Assembly (NCBI GenBank): GCA_021432635.1
Contig: MU270066.1
Location: 62,001-126,000 of the forward strand
DNA: 64,000 bases
Direction: 5' to 3'
Source: Thozetella sp. PMI_491
Taxonomy: Eukaryota > Ascomycota > Sordariomycetes > Chaetosphaeriales > Chaetosphaeriaceae
Under the pieces are notes generated by a model. That model was not told the DNA's origin and did no database searches. It saw only the letters and a list, made by a program, of their open reading frames with translations. This document shows, in pieces, positions 12,009 through 22,087 of this stretch. The stretch's first letter is position 1; every line of letters begins with the position of its first letter. Position numbers and translations under genes: made by a program.

Positions 12009-14849
12009 ATGGAGGACAAGACGGGCCTCCCGCCCTACAGCGCTGTTCCGCAACCCCTCGCTTGGCGGCGGCGAGGACCGCGCAGGTCGCGAGCGCTGCG
12101 CTTCGTTGGAATTGCCTGCCTGACCTTCATCGGATATGCTCAATGGCGCCAGCTCGCAGCAGTGCCGCGGTCGGCCGGCGATATCACCGCTCAAGGCCTC
12201 TCGGTCAAGCGCCTCCTGGATGATCTCGCCGTCTGCTCGGCCCTGAAGAAGGACCCCATCGACCCCATTGGCCTGGGCCGGGAGCGCAACGCGCGTTACC
12301 AGGATGGCTTCAAACCCACCTTGATCAAGAACGCTTCGGTGTGGGTAGGCGAGCCGACCGCCGGGACGTCTGATGAGGACGCCCGCAAGGGTGTAGGCTA
12401 CTCGTGGGTAAACGCAGATGTATACCTGGAGTATGGCCTGATCCAGCGGGTGGAAGCAGGTATTGCGCTGAGCGCTCTGCCCGCCGACACTCTGGTCTAC
12501 GATGCCAAGGGCCGCCCGCTGACGAGCGGTATCGTCGACATGCACAGCCATGCCGGTGTCGATTCTCTGCCTAGCTTGCGCGGCAGAGAAGACACCAATG
12601 AAGTAAGCGCCGACATCACTCCATACGTGCGTTCCATCGACGGTATCCAGCCGAACGACCATCAGATCCAGGTTATCAAGTCCGGTGGCGTCACCACGTC
12701 GCTTATTCTCCCCGGAAGCGCCAACAACATGGGCGGTGAGGCGTTCGTCATCAAGCACGCGGTCGGCAAGAAGGACGGCCGCAATGAGACGAGTGCTGTT
12801 GACATGCTGGCGGACCCCGAGCGCAGCTGGCGTTACATGAAGATGGCTTGTGGCGAGAATCCGAAGAGGGTGTACGGGAAGTCTGGAGAGCATGGCCCGA
12901 CGAGTCGGCTCGGTGAGAGTTGGGAGTTTCGGCACGCCTTCGAGCAGGCTGCAGCGCTCGTCCGTGAGCAGGACGACTGGTGCCACGCTGCTAGCACCCT
13001 CGGTCTGGACAGCGTCAAGGGGTATCTGCCGCAGGAGATTCGATGGGAGTCGCTGGGTGCTCTGCTCCGTGGTCAGGTCCGCCTCAACACACATTGCTAC
13101 ACTATCCCGGACCTCGAGGCCTTTGTCGACCACACGAACGAGTTCAAGTTCAAGGTCCGCGCCTTCCACCACGCGCACGAGACCTTCCTCGTCCCTGAGA
13201 TCCTCAAGCGGGCGTGGGGCGGCGAACCCCCCGCCTCTGCGCTCTTCGCGAACCACATGTGGTATAAGGCCGAGTCTTTCTGGGGCTCCGAGTTTGCCGC
13301 AAAGCACCTCTATGACAACGGCCTGGTGCCCATCTTTGTCAGCGACAACCCGGTCATCAATGCACAGCATGTCCTCTTCGAGGCCGCCAAGGGATACAAG
13401 TTCGGCCTTCCTTATCATGCTGCTCTCGCTTCCGTCACCACCGCCCCCGCTGAACGGCTTGGCCTTGGCCAGAGGATCGGCAAGGTGAAGCCGGGTTTCG
13501 ATGCCGACGTTGTCGTCTGGGATAGCGACCCTCTCAGCGTTGGTGCGGCCCCTGTGCAGGTTTGGATTGACGGAACCGCGCAGTTCGAGGACCCAATCGA
13601 GCTGAAGAAGGCCACGCCTGCCCCGATCGTCCCCGACGAGAACCTGGCGAAGGTTGCCGAAGAGCCTAGCCTCCACGGAGAAGTATTCATTACCGGGGTC
13701 AAGAAGGTCTTGCTCTCCACTGGTGAGCAGCATGCTGTCTCCGACGACAAGGTGCTCAACATTGCGGTGTCCGGAGGCAAGATCACCTGCATCGGTCTTT
13801 GCGCCAGCGAGCTAGAAGCCGCGTCCAAATCTGAGTGGCCAGTCATCAAGGTGCGTAACGGTTATCTCACGGACTCGCTCACCGCTGTTGGTGGAAACCT
13901 TGGCTTGAGCGGTGTCGGATCCGAGTCGAGCACCGACAACGGCGCCGATGGCTCCCACTTCAGCCGGGCGGTTGATGGCCTGGCGCTCGACAACAAGAAG
14001 CTCCGCAAGAGCTACCAGGTCGGTGCCACAGTAGCTATCTCTGCACCCAAGTCGCAGAGTGGCGGCTTCCAGGGCACCAGCGTCGGCTTCCTTACCGGCG
14101 CCGTAACTGCCTTGGAAAGCAAGGCTGTCTTCTCCCAGGACGTGGCTGTGCACTACAACCTCAGGCCATCCGTCAAGCGCGGCGACACGCCGTCCATTTC
14201 CTCGGCCATCGGTGCCCTTAGGCGCAAGCTGCTGGAGGCCGCTGCACATCGCGACACGCCCGAGTATCCTTACTCGGAAACGGCCTTTTTGCGGCGGGTG
14301 GTCAGGGGCGAACTTCCGCTGGTCATCGATGCTCAAAGCGCCGACGTCATTGCGACTGTTCTCAAGTTCAAGACGGAACACGAAGCTCTGAAAGATATCC
14401 GACTAGCGTTCCACGGCGGTGCTGAATCGTGGCTCGTGGCGAAGGAGCTCGCGGCGGCCGACGCGGGCGTCATCCTGAACCCTTTCCTGTCGTACCGGAC
14501 ATCGTGGGACGAACGACGTGCTCTGACTGGCGCGCCACTCACCAACGGCACCGCCGTCGATGTCCTCCTCGACGCCGGGGTCCCAACGGCCATCGGCCTG
14601 GATGAGGACTCGACCGTGATCGAGCTGTCTCTCCTGGCCGGCATTGCGTATCAGAACGGAGAAGGACGAATCAGCGAGAAAGAGGCGCTCGACTTGCTCA
14701 ACACGAACGTGTATAAGATTTTCGGGCTAGAGAAACAGGCACCGCGCTCCGATGAGGGGCATTTTATCCTCTGGGAAGGGAGCCCGCTGGAGATCGGCTC
14801 GAGGGTGAAGGCGGTCGGTGGAGGTAGGGGAGCTGTGTCCGTGTTCTAG
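12009..14849 (+). CDS. Membrane-anchored tandem amidohydrolase
   Basis: This single-exon gene encodes 946 residues. A basic N-terminal tail precedes one hydrophobic segment (about residues 31-45, LRFVGIACLTFIGYA), predicting a type II membrane protein with the bulk in a luminal or extracellular compartment. The first half is a metal-dependent amidohydrolase: the HxH metal site in DMHSHAGVD, more conserved histidines in KVRAFHHAHETF and ANHMWYKAE, an aspartate in FVSDNPV and the C-terminal signature KPGFDADVVVWDSDPL. From about residue 550 a second related unit follows, ending LLNTNVYKIFG...FILWEGSPLEIG, but lacking a recognisable HxH site. Fungal proteins of this type are often labelled carbohydrate esterase family 9 or imidazolonepropionase-like; the real substrate is unknown to me. 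Confidence 0.9.
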   Translation: MEDKTGLPPYSAVPQPLAWRRRGPRRSRALRFVGIACLTFIGYAQWRQLAAVPRSAGDITAQGLSVKRLLDDLAVCSALKKDPIDPIGLGRERNARYQDGFKPTLIKNASVWVGEPTAGTSDEDARKGVGYSWVNADVYLEYGLIQRVEAGIALSALPADTLVYDAKGRPLTSGIVDMHSHAGVDSLPSLRGREDTNEVSADITPYVRSIDGIQPNDHQIQVIKSGGVTTSLILPGSANNMGGEAFVIKHAVGKKDGRNETSAVDMLADPERSWRYMKMACGENPKRVYGKSGEHGPTSRLGESWEFRHAFEQAAALVREQDDWCHAASTLGLDSVKGYLPQEIRWESLGALLRGQVRLNTHCYTIPDLEAFVDHTNEFKFKVRAFHHAHETFLVPEILKRAWGGEPPASALFANHMWYKAESFWGSEFAAKHLYDNGLVPIFVSDNPVINAQHVLFEAAKGYKFGLPYHAALASVTTAPAERLGLGQRIGKVKPGFDADVVVWDSDPLSVGAAPVQVWIDGTAQFEDPIELKKATPAPIVPDENLAKVAEEPSLHGEVFITGVKKVLLSTGEQHAVSDDKVLNIAVSGGKITCIGLCASELEAASKSEWPVIKVRNGYLTDSLTAVGGNLGLSGVGSESSTDNGADGSHFSRAVDGLALDNKKLRKSYQVGATVAISAPKSQSGGFQGTSVGFLTGAVTALESKAVFSQDVAVHYNLRPSVKRGDTPSISSAIGALRRKLLEAAAHRDTPEYPYSETAFLRRVVRGELPLVIDAQSADVIATVLKFKTEHEALKDIRLAFHGGAESWLVAKELAAADAGVILNPFLSYRTSWDERRALTGAPLTNGTAVDVLLDAGVPTAIGLDEDSTVIELSLLAGIAYQNGEGRISEKEALDLLNTNVYKIFGLEKQAPRSDEGHFILWEGSPLEIGSRVKAVGGGRGAVSVF

Positions 14850-15072
14850 TTGTGAACTCTGTGCAGCAGAGAAAAGTGTATCATTCCTTCGTAGCTTTAT
14901 TCCCATATATAAGCCTGTAACGCTATCTATGCGTGACCAATCTAGCGCAGGGCGGCTCAACAGATCATGGAGCGGCCAAAACCAGGAGAACGTCCAGCCG
15001 GGGAGAGTTTTTCGTCCCTCGTGCATCCAACGCCGAGAAGGATGCAAGGCCCTCAGTAACATATACAAAGCC

Positions 15073-16154
15073 TCAGATGCTGTCCAAGTACTCGGTGATG
15101 GCCACGTTGACCTGCTCGGGCTTCTCCCAGAAGGCCGCGTGCCCGGCCTCCTTCACCAAGAAGAACTTGGAGTTGGCAAAGGTCTTTCGCACGAAGGGAT
15201 CCAGCTTGTCCCAGTACATGTGCCGGTCATGCTCTCCCATGATGAGGAATACCGGGAGCGTCTCCGCGTGCTCTAAGAGCTTGGCAGGGTCCTGGTGGCG
15301 CTCGGTCATGAGCAGCATCCGAGCTGTAGGGTGCTGCTCTGCGATGGCCCCGACCATCGCAGCCCGTTCCGTGTATGACAGAGACTCGAGATTAGGTGGG
15401 TAAAAGCAGCTGTCGATGAACGGACCAAACCCTTGGATCTGCGCCACATGGTCTTCAGTCAGGAGCGGGGCGACAAACTCGAACACAGCTGGGTGGGCGA
15501 TTTCCGTGTGCTACATGAGTGCGCCGGCAACGTCAGCTTATCGGCCCGCCGCCGTTCCACGCCGGGGTGCAACTTACCATGGAGCGCCAGGGGATTCCCG
15601 CGAGAAGAATTATCCCACTGATCCAGTCGGGGCCCAGGTGGGCAAAGACATCACAGGGAATCAGCCCGCCGTAGCTCCTAGCATGCTTTCAGTGAACAGG
15701 CGCCTCGAGCCAGTTGCTCAATGCCGAGAGGTGCTTCGCTTACCAGCCCGCCACGACCACCCGCTTGGCCCCGAAAGTATCGCAGACAGCCTTGAAGTCC
15801 TCCGCGTTACGTTCAGACGAATAGGCCTCCTTCTCGAGAGGGTGGCCCGAGCGGGCTTGGCCCCGGGGTTCGTAGGTGATCTTATTTTGTAAGCCAGTTT
15901 GCCTGTGGGGAACGGGATGTGTCGTCGCTGAGAGGATTACTCATCCCAATCGAGTGGCAACGCACCAGGGAGAACTTGGAGAGCAGGGTTTCATCCTCAA
16001 ACTGCTTGGCGAATGCGAGACTGGAGCACCCAAAGCCAGGCACGAAGACGATCGTCGTGGCCGCGCTGGGCGACTGTCCGGCCGCCGCCGCCCAGATGAG
16101 GGTTCCATCCGCGGAGCGGATGGTGGCTTTCTGGGTATCGAGCACTTGCGCCAT
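15073..16154 (-). CDS. Alpha/beta hydrolase
   Basis: Four exons (16154-15966, 15880-15744, 15677-15578, 15510-15073) give 287 residues, all in phase. The oxyanion strand reads FVPGFGCSS, the strand after intron 1 ITYEPRGQARSG, and the nucleophile elbow GWSYGG is split by intron 2. The catalytic acid is in IMGEHDRHMYW and the histidine in EAGHAAFWEKP. This is a complete Ser-Asp-His triad of the lyase/haloperoxidase-like or lactonase-like group of small cytosolic hydrolases. A TATATAAA box (16255-16262, minus strand) sits about 100 bp upstream of the chosen ATG and supports it. It is convergent with the amidohydrolase, 223 bp away. The substrate is not predictable. Confidence 0.88.
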
Positions 16155-17901
16155 GATGCGAAACTGCTCGAGTCGTGGGAGAGCGGGAGTTAATTAGGCC
16201 GGAACGGTCGGAGATGCATCCATCTCTTGAGGAAAAGGCACTCGGGCGGTCTTGTTTATATATCCGCTGGGATGGCAAAAGTCCGATAATGAGACCCATG
16301 TTGGCGGGACCATCGTCTCGGCTTAGTGCTCGACTAAGCCAAGCAGACGACCTGCTTACATAGTAACGCGGGTACTGCAACGTTGGGTTTTAGTTTGTCT
16401 GGGCACACGATACGATGAAGGCCAATAGATGACCCTCGGTAGATATGTGTTGTATTCCGTAAACCTTCCTAATTCGCCATCAGCCCAACGATACTAGCCA
16501 ACTGCTTTATTGCGCAGCCATACCGACGGCCTAGCCGACGCTTACTAACCTGTTTTGCACGCCTCTCTTCCGCTTTTCAGCCCTTTCTATCCTGGCCCTC
16601 CCGTATTTCACTGGTGAGACGTAAATCATTACTTGATGGGTCGGATGGACCGCTTGATGGGTCGAAAAGGCGGGCATAAAGAGTGGGTTGAGGTAAGCAT
16701 GCTTAGCATGACCGAGAGCGTGATTTGTTGTTGCAATTGTCTCGCTATCCGCAAGTGACTTGGCTTGTTTTGCTACGTCGAAATCTCACAAGGTCCTCCA
16801 GACCACATCTCTCGATCCGACCCACATGCTATTGTTAAACCTTTCCACAATCGCCCTCACGTGCGGAATCAACCGGTAGCTCATATGTAAAACCCGAGCT
16901 CGTGGATCCACAGACGGAAACTCTGTCACCATCTCAATTTGTGCCTCCGTCTGTATTAAGTTTGCTCACTGATGAAGGTCTTGATGGTCGGAGAAGTGTT
17001 GATAATGCTGGATAGAGACAGGTCCAAAAAAGGAAATAGGCAGTGGTGAATCAAGCTCTATATACTGGACTTGGCCCTATAAAATTAGGGGCTGTTTAAG
17101 CGGAGGTGAGGAGCTTCGGGGAAACTGTCGTCTCGATAGCAGGTCACATGTCAAGGCAGGAAGTGTTTGTTTGCCGGGCGTGCCTGGACTCACATTCACC
17201 TCCGGGTTGACCTGGTCCGTGACCTGGCAACCGACCTAAGTGATAAAGGTTGCAGCGTGGGTCAATTTGGCACCGATGATGAAGAGGCGCGTGATCTTGG
17301 CGCAGTTGCTGCGCAGAGCTTAACTCCTTTCCGCGACGACTAGGACGAAGAAATGTGTCCCAAGTCTTAGTTTGGCCTCCTGCCTCAGGATTCGATCCCC
17401 GTTGAATCCGCCATAGGCGGTATCAAAAACACTCCCGGGAGTGTTCTGCCAGATACAGTTTTGCCACTCGTTCGGTTCTTATTCTCCCCTTTCTTTTTTT
17501 TTTTTTTACTCCCTTCTGGTGCTTTGAAGAAAGAAGGTTGAAAATAGAGCCGGCATCGTCGATTCGAATTTCGAGCAAACCCGTCCCTGTCTTGCTTGCT
17601 ATACTAGTATCGGATACTGCCAACACATAATATGGGTTATTATTCAAATACCACAGAGAAATCGATAGAAAATCAGCAAGAAATGTAAGATATATCGTCA
17701 TTCCTCAGCTCCTTCCCGTTGTGGTGGCCTTCAACACTCGCTTTGACACAAATCTTGACAGAGTCGAACCGCGGCCGCCTCGGCTTTTTGAGTAGTCTCA
17801 AGATCTATTTATCTTTACTCTTCTACCTCTAAAAAATCTACCAAAATGACCTCTCTCTACCATGTCACACACATGTCCTCGTCGCGGCAAGCAATCTACC
17901 T
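16155..17901. other. Long intergenic region
   Basis: About 1.7 kb hold no convincing gene. Near 16255 is the TATA element of the minus-strand hydrolase; a run of T lies near 17492-17508. The 92-residue open frame at 17423-17701 is AT-rich and lacks features. I saw no tRNA: the GATTCGATCC string near 17390 is not in a clover-leaf context. Confidence 0.45.
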
Positions 17902-18879
17902 TTAAGAAAAAAGCGCCGCCTTGACAGCGTCCACCTCTTCGGCAGTCCCACAAACAAGTCCAGCCCTCTCGTCCGTATTGCCAAGCGGGCTATTGAGAAT
18001 GTCTTTACCACTAGTAGGATCAATAGCTTTCCCACCGGCGCACTCGATGATAAGGGCAACAGGACAGAGCTCATACAGCCGCCGCAGCTTGGCCTTGCTC
18101 TCGGAGGTGACGGGCGAGATATAGATCCCATGACCCTTGACGAGCGCATGCACGATGTCGGGCACCAAGCCGCCGCTGTAGCGCAGGGTGTACTTCTGGT
18201 CGATGTACCCGTTGACCAAGCTTAGATACCTCTTGTCCTGCGCCGCAGCACGCAGGTTGGCCGGGGCGAAATACCGCGTCTTGAATGGCGGCGGGGTGAA
18301 GCGCACGTCCGGGCGAATCACCGTGGCGACGCCGTCGGCTGCGATAGCGACTTCAAAACAGGTCGGGGTCCCACCGGGCGTCCTCAGTGCAACTATGGCG
18401 GTCGCCCGCGGGCCGAGCACGCCCAGGATGGAGGCAACGAGCGCTGTCCTTGGCTGCGGCCCGATGGCTGAATGGCCGTCCCATATTCCTATGATGGTTC
18501 CAACGGTCCAGTTCGATGCGATGATAGAGCTGCCGTCTAACGGGTCGAATCCAATAGTGTACTGCTCGCCTCCTGCGGGCCCCGACTCACCGCCTCCTGC
18601 GGCCTTCTCCACCGGCTCCTCCTCGCTGCTCGCAGTGACTATGGCCGGGCATTGCCGGATGGCCGTGCGGATAGCCTCCTCTGCCAACACGTCTACATTG
18701 AGCTGGTCGTCTCCGAACGCATTGGCGGAGCCAGCCAGCGCCACGGTGTGGGCGGCCTGAAGTGTCTTTGCCACGGCCGAGACGGAGTTGAGCAGCACCG
18801 GGAGCACGGAATCGCGAAGCTGCGCCCGCTCCTCCGAGGGGAGAACCGAGCGGAGGTGGTCTTGGAGGGTCGACGGCAT
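17902..18879 (-). CDS. Sedoheptulose-1,7-bisphosphatase / fructose-1,6-bisphosphatase family
   Basis: A single-exon gene of 325 residues. Family landmarks are all present: the metal site acid pair in TASSEEEP, the signature GFDPLDGSS, the substrate loop LRYSGGLVPDI and the C-terminal ECAGGKA. The enzyme is a magnesium-dependent sugar bisphosphatase. Its closest resemblance by these motifs is to the sedoheptulose-bisphosphatase branch best known from plant plastids, rather than to the fungal gluconeogenic FBP1, but I cannot separate the two by eye with certainty. No targeting peptide is evident, so it would act in the cytosol, feeding the non-oxidative pentose phosphate pathway. It lies divergent from the small gene at 20059. 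Confidence 0.88.
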   Translation of the reverse strand: MPSTLQDHLRSVLPSEERAQLRDSVLPVLLNSVSAVAKTLQAAHTVALAGSANAFGDDQLNVDVLAEEAIRTAIRQCPAIVTASSEEEPVEKAAGGGESGPAGGEQYTIGFDPLDGSSIIASNWTVGTIIGIWDGHSAIGPQPRTALVASILGVLGPRATAIVALRTPGGTPTCFEVAIAADGVATVIRPDVRFTPPPFKTRYFAPANLRAAAQDKRYLSLVNGYIDQKYTLRYSGGLVPDIVHALVKGHGIYISPVTSESKAKLRRLYELCPVALIIECAGGKAIDPTSGKDILNSPLGNTDERAGLVCGTAEEVDAVKAALFS

Positions 18880-20058
18880 TGGGCTCGTTCAGCTCTGCAA
18901 AGCTTTGCGTGATTTTTCAGTGCCGTTTCCGCTGGAGCCGTAACGTTTCCTGATACCGCGATCGGAGCAATGGCGTCTGCCCCCAGAGGCTCAGCAATAC
19001 CACAAAGCCTTTAGCAAGTGACGCAGGGAAAAGGAGACCGGATCTCTAGGCAGGAGCGGACGATCAAAGATTGATGCCGAAATCTGAGTTCGGTGGCTAG
19101 CTCTAGCTTCCGTGTCTCGGGGCTTAGGCGCATGGCGACCCACTCCGAATGCCGGAGCCTGAGCGGCCCGTCTAGGAGCCATTTCTCAACTATCGACCCG
19201 GGCCCCAGGCCGGACGAGCCGGGTCCCCCTCGACGGAAGAATCCGCGATCCGCCGTGCTTCAGATGACCTAGCGGTGGGGAGAATTCTAATAGTAGATTC
19301 AGATGCCAGGGCTGGTAGGTGGGGAATAAGCGATGGGCGTTCCGACCACTTCGGGGAGAGGCCGAATGCGCCTCGTGATGCGCCGGTCGGGGCAGATTCC
19401 GGGCCAAGATCTTTGCTTGTACCGTTATGGCCCTAAGTTCCCGAGGGAATAGGCCGGCCAGTTTCTTCATCCATTTATGCATTGTACTTTTCAGTGTTTT
19501 GATTGGGGGCTAGCCGTTCGTCCCTTCTCAGGGGCTGGTGTCATCGGTCAAGTCCGGGTCGTGAGCCTGATTGCAAGGGTCAGCTGAGCACAAACCAGGC
19601 TAGCTTTGTGTCGAGGAAGCCCCAGTCGGGTCCGCCTATTCAGGACACAGCTCCGCGAATTGCATCGCGTTTGGTCGTAAATGCACGATACAATAATGGC
19701 CAAGCAGTCGCAGAGCTCGTAGCATACGTAACGGTTTCTTCCGGCCCACATCCTCGCACGCGACCCATCCCGTCAGCCTGAGCCATCTGAGCCCAACCGC
19801 CGGGCCGGCGGCTGCAATGTTTCACGAACTAGGCAGGGAGCTATCATGCGCTCGAGGGCTATAAAGAGCGCAATTTCCTCTTCGTTCCAATAGTTAGTTA
19901 TTCACTCTCAGATTACATCACTCAATACTCGAGCAAAGTCGCTAGTCTCTCGCATTCCCTATCGCATCGCGGGTCCTTCTTCGCAGTAGATTCGCGACAG
20001 ATCAAACCCATCTTCTGAGCGAGTCGTATCTTGAGCGATACCGCTACACCTCCACAAG
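18880..20058. other. Divergent promoter region
   Basis: About 1.2 kb between the bisphosphatase and the small gene on the plus strand. No coding pattern is seen. Pyrimidine-rich and TCGCATTCC-type strings precede the right-hand start. Confidence 0.45.
19860..19865 (+). promoter_or_regulatory. TATA box of the small Cys/His gene
   Basis: TATAAA in the context GGCTATAAAGAGC lies about 195 bp before the ATG at 20059, leaving room for a leader of roughly 160 bp. Assignment is by position only. Confidence 0.45.
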
Positions 20059-20358
20059 ATGTCTGCCAGCTCAGTCAGCGACGTCAAGTCCGCGAACACG
20101 CTCGTCGGGGACTCGACCGTCACAGTCCCAAAGCCTCCATCCAAGTTTGACCGGATCGTCCGGTGCAGCGAGGGGCACCTCTACACCACCATCTGGGTGC
20201 CCATGGTGTCGCTCAAGGCGCTCCGCTTCGGCCAGCAGCGCTTCCAGCACTGCCCCGTGGGCCACCACTGGGCTATGGCCGAGCGCGTCGATGAGACGCA
20301 GCTAAGCGCAGAGGAGCTGAGGAACGCACAACAGCGTCGCGATGCCCGCATTGCATGA
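20059..20358 (+). CDS. Small conserved-looking Cys/His protein
   Basis: Single exon, 99 residues, start at the first ATG. The centre shows RCSEGHLYTTIWVP and RFQHCPVGHHWAM, a C-x3-H ... C-x3-HH spacing that suggests a metal-binding ribbon, flanked by a Ser/Thr-rich head and a charged helix (ELRNAQQRRDAR). I recall similar short proteins in fungi and actinobacteria, but know no function. There is no signal peptide or membrane segment. A TATA box about 195 bp upstream and the balanced composition support a real gene. It is intronless, flanked by long non-coding regions. Confidence 0.75.
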   Translation: MSASSVSDVKSANTLVGDSTVTVPKPPSKFDRIVRCSEGHLYTTIWVPMVSLKALRFGQQRFQHCPVGHHWAMAERVDETQLSAEELRNAQQRRDARIA

Positions 20359-22087
20359 GGTCGATGCCAGCCATGGCGAATTATAACGAATGGCGGAGTC
20401 GGGGTTAATTATAATGTCCTTGTGAGCCATGACAAATAATACAATAATCCTGTAAACTCCTCCCACCATTATGAATGAGGCAGGCGACGCAAGACCAGGG
20501 CCGGACGTGACATGCCATCCCACATTCCGAAGCATGCATGATATATAATGGTGGGGACCCCTGTAGGTGTCGCCTTGTCCATACAAGTACCTCACCGCCG
20601 CACTCACATGCGGATCATCTGGGATATGTTGATGCTGAGATTCCAGGTCACCGGCGCGGAATGCACCCCGCCCGCGTTGAATGCTGGTGTGCATCCAGTA
20701 CAGCAGGCGATAGTGTGGGCGCCACCAGCATCCCTTGGGACACTGTTCGACGGCACTGATGTCGCCTATCTCTTGGCAAAAGCTTGTTTTGACAAGCAAG
20801 GCGGCGTAGTCCCCCCCGAAGGCGTCCTGCCGGCCCTACATGGCTGCGGCGAGCTTAGGAGCATACAATTTGAACCAAATGATTGTTTCTGTTCTGTCCA
20901 GACCCATAGAAAGCGTGCATAGTAGCCTTGCATAGGTCCCGAGATAGCTAGACCCAGGTGAGACTCACAGACCCCTCTCTAGCACTATAAATACGGAAGC
21001 ATTGCCAGATACTGAGAGAGCAAACAGAAAAAGCCTGTCTCACCACTGCTCGTCGACCCTTTGGGACGACATGCTGCTTCCGGCCTAGTCTTACTGCATG
21101 CTTCCCAGCTTCGATTTATTGGAGCGCGATTTTCCTTCTCCCGACTCTATGTTCCCGCCGGTCCGAGATGGGGGGAAGTCGTGAGGCCGAATGCACTGTC
21201 TATTGTACCAACCAATCTCTCCTCAATCTGCCGGCCCCCGACACCCGCATCCCATCTATGGTCTATCGCAGCATATCGCACGAACCCCTCCATCCCGTCT
21301 TCGCCTAAGATATACCACCTTCTTAACTTGGCATGCAGCTGTATCGCCCGTACAACAACTACAATCGGCCTCAGTGATTCCGCATGAAGCGGCTGGGTAT
21401 AGCGCAGCCAGGGCGCTTATGCTGTGCGACACAAGCACATCGCGAAGCTGTGGCGATGATTGCGCTCGTTCCCAGTAGCCATTCCCGCGTCGAGACACAC
21501 CAAAATGGTGCGCGATATCCAGCATTCCGCCAACAGAACCCCGCGCGATGCCGCGTGGCTTCACGGGTGCGTCACCTGATGTCCATGCCAACACGACGTC
21601 GTATCTATCATTCCAGCTGGCTTCCTGGGCGCCTGCCGAATTTGCGCTGGGGTGACGCGCTCCTCTGTACCAGGTTGAGTAGATCGTTGGAAAGATTGCC
21701 CCTCTAGGATAATGATGGCCGCTCGGCCCGTTGCTGCGACAATTGGGGCCGTTATCGCTGGATAATTAGGTGCCATTTGCTCGGGCCCAACTCGAGTGTT
21801 GTCCCGGCTGGATGCGGGGGCAGCCTCTACCTGCTTCTAATTTGCTATCACCGCTGGATGTTGGCCCTATCTGTGATATGGAAGCTGTTACACCCGGGCA
21901 CAACCAGGATGCAATGTTGGGACCAGGGGTCCCTTATATGCCACTCCTTTGTCTTACTCCCGGTACCAGGGCTCTCACTCTCGACTGGTAGCTCTCTCCG
22001 CAGCACCTGCCTGCAAGCCGGTCAAGCTGTTCTGCCCAAGGTACCTCTGGCATTGTTCAGTGAATCAAAAGATACTTGAATCTAGTC
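20359..22087. other. Long intergenic region with an orphan promoter-like element
   Basis: About 1.7 kb without a convincing gene. A strong TATAAATA at 20986-20993 is followed by a purine- then pyrimidine-rich leader-like stretch, but the next ATG (21071) opens only a five-codon frame. The open frames at 21061-21387 and 21256-21594 overlap antisense and lack features. The right end is the oligopeptide transporter promoter. Confidence 0.45.

Noticed and set aside
11988-13733. 581-codon minus-strand open frame antisense to the amidohydrolase
   Set aside because: It lies fully opposite a gene with clear motifs, has no start or domain of its own and is explained by GC-rich third positions of the plus-strand gene.
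17385-17412. tRNA T-loop-like string GGATTCGATCC
   Set aside because: No matching acceptor stem, D-arm or anticodon arm could be laid out around it.
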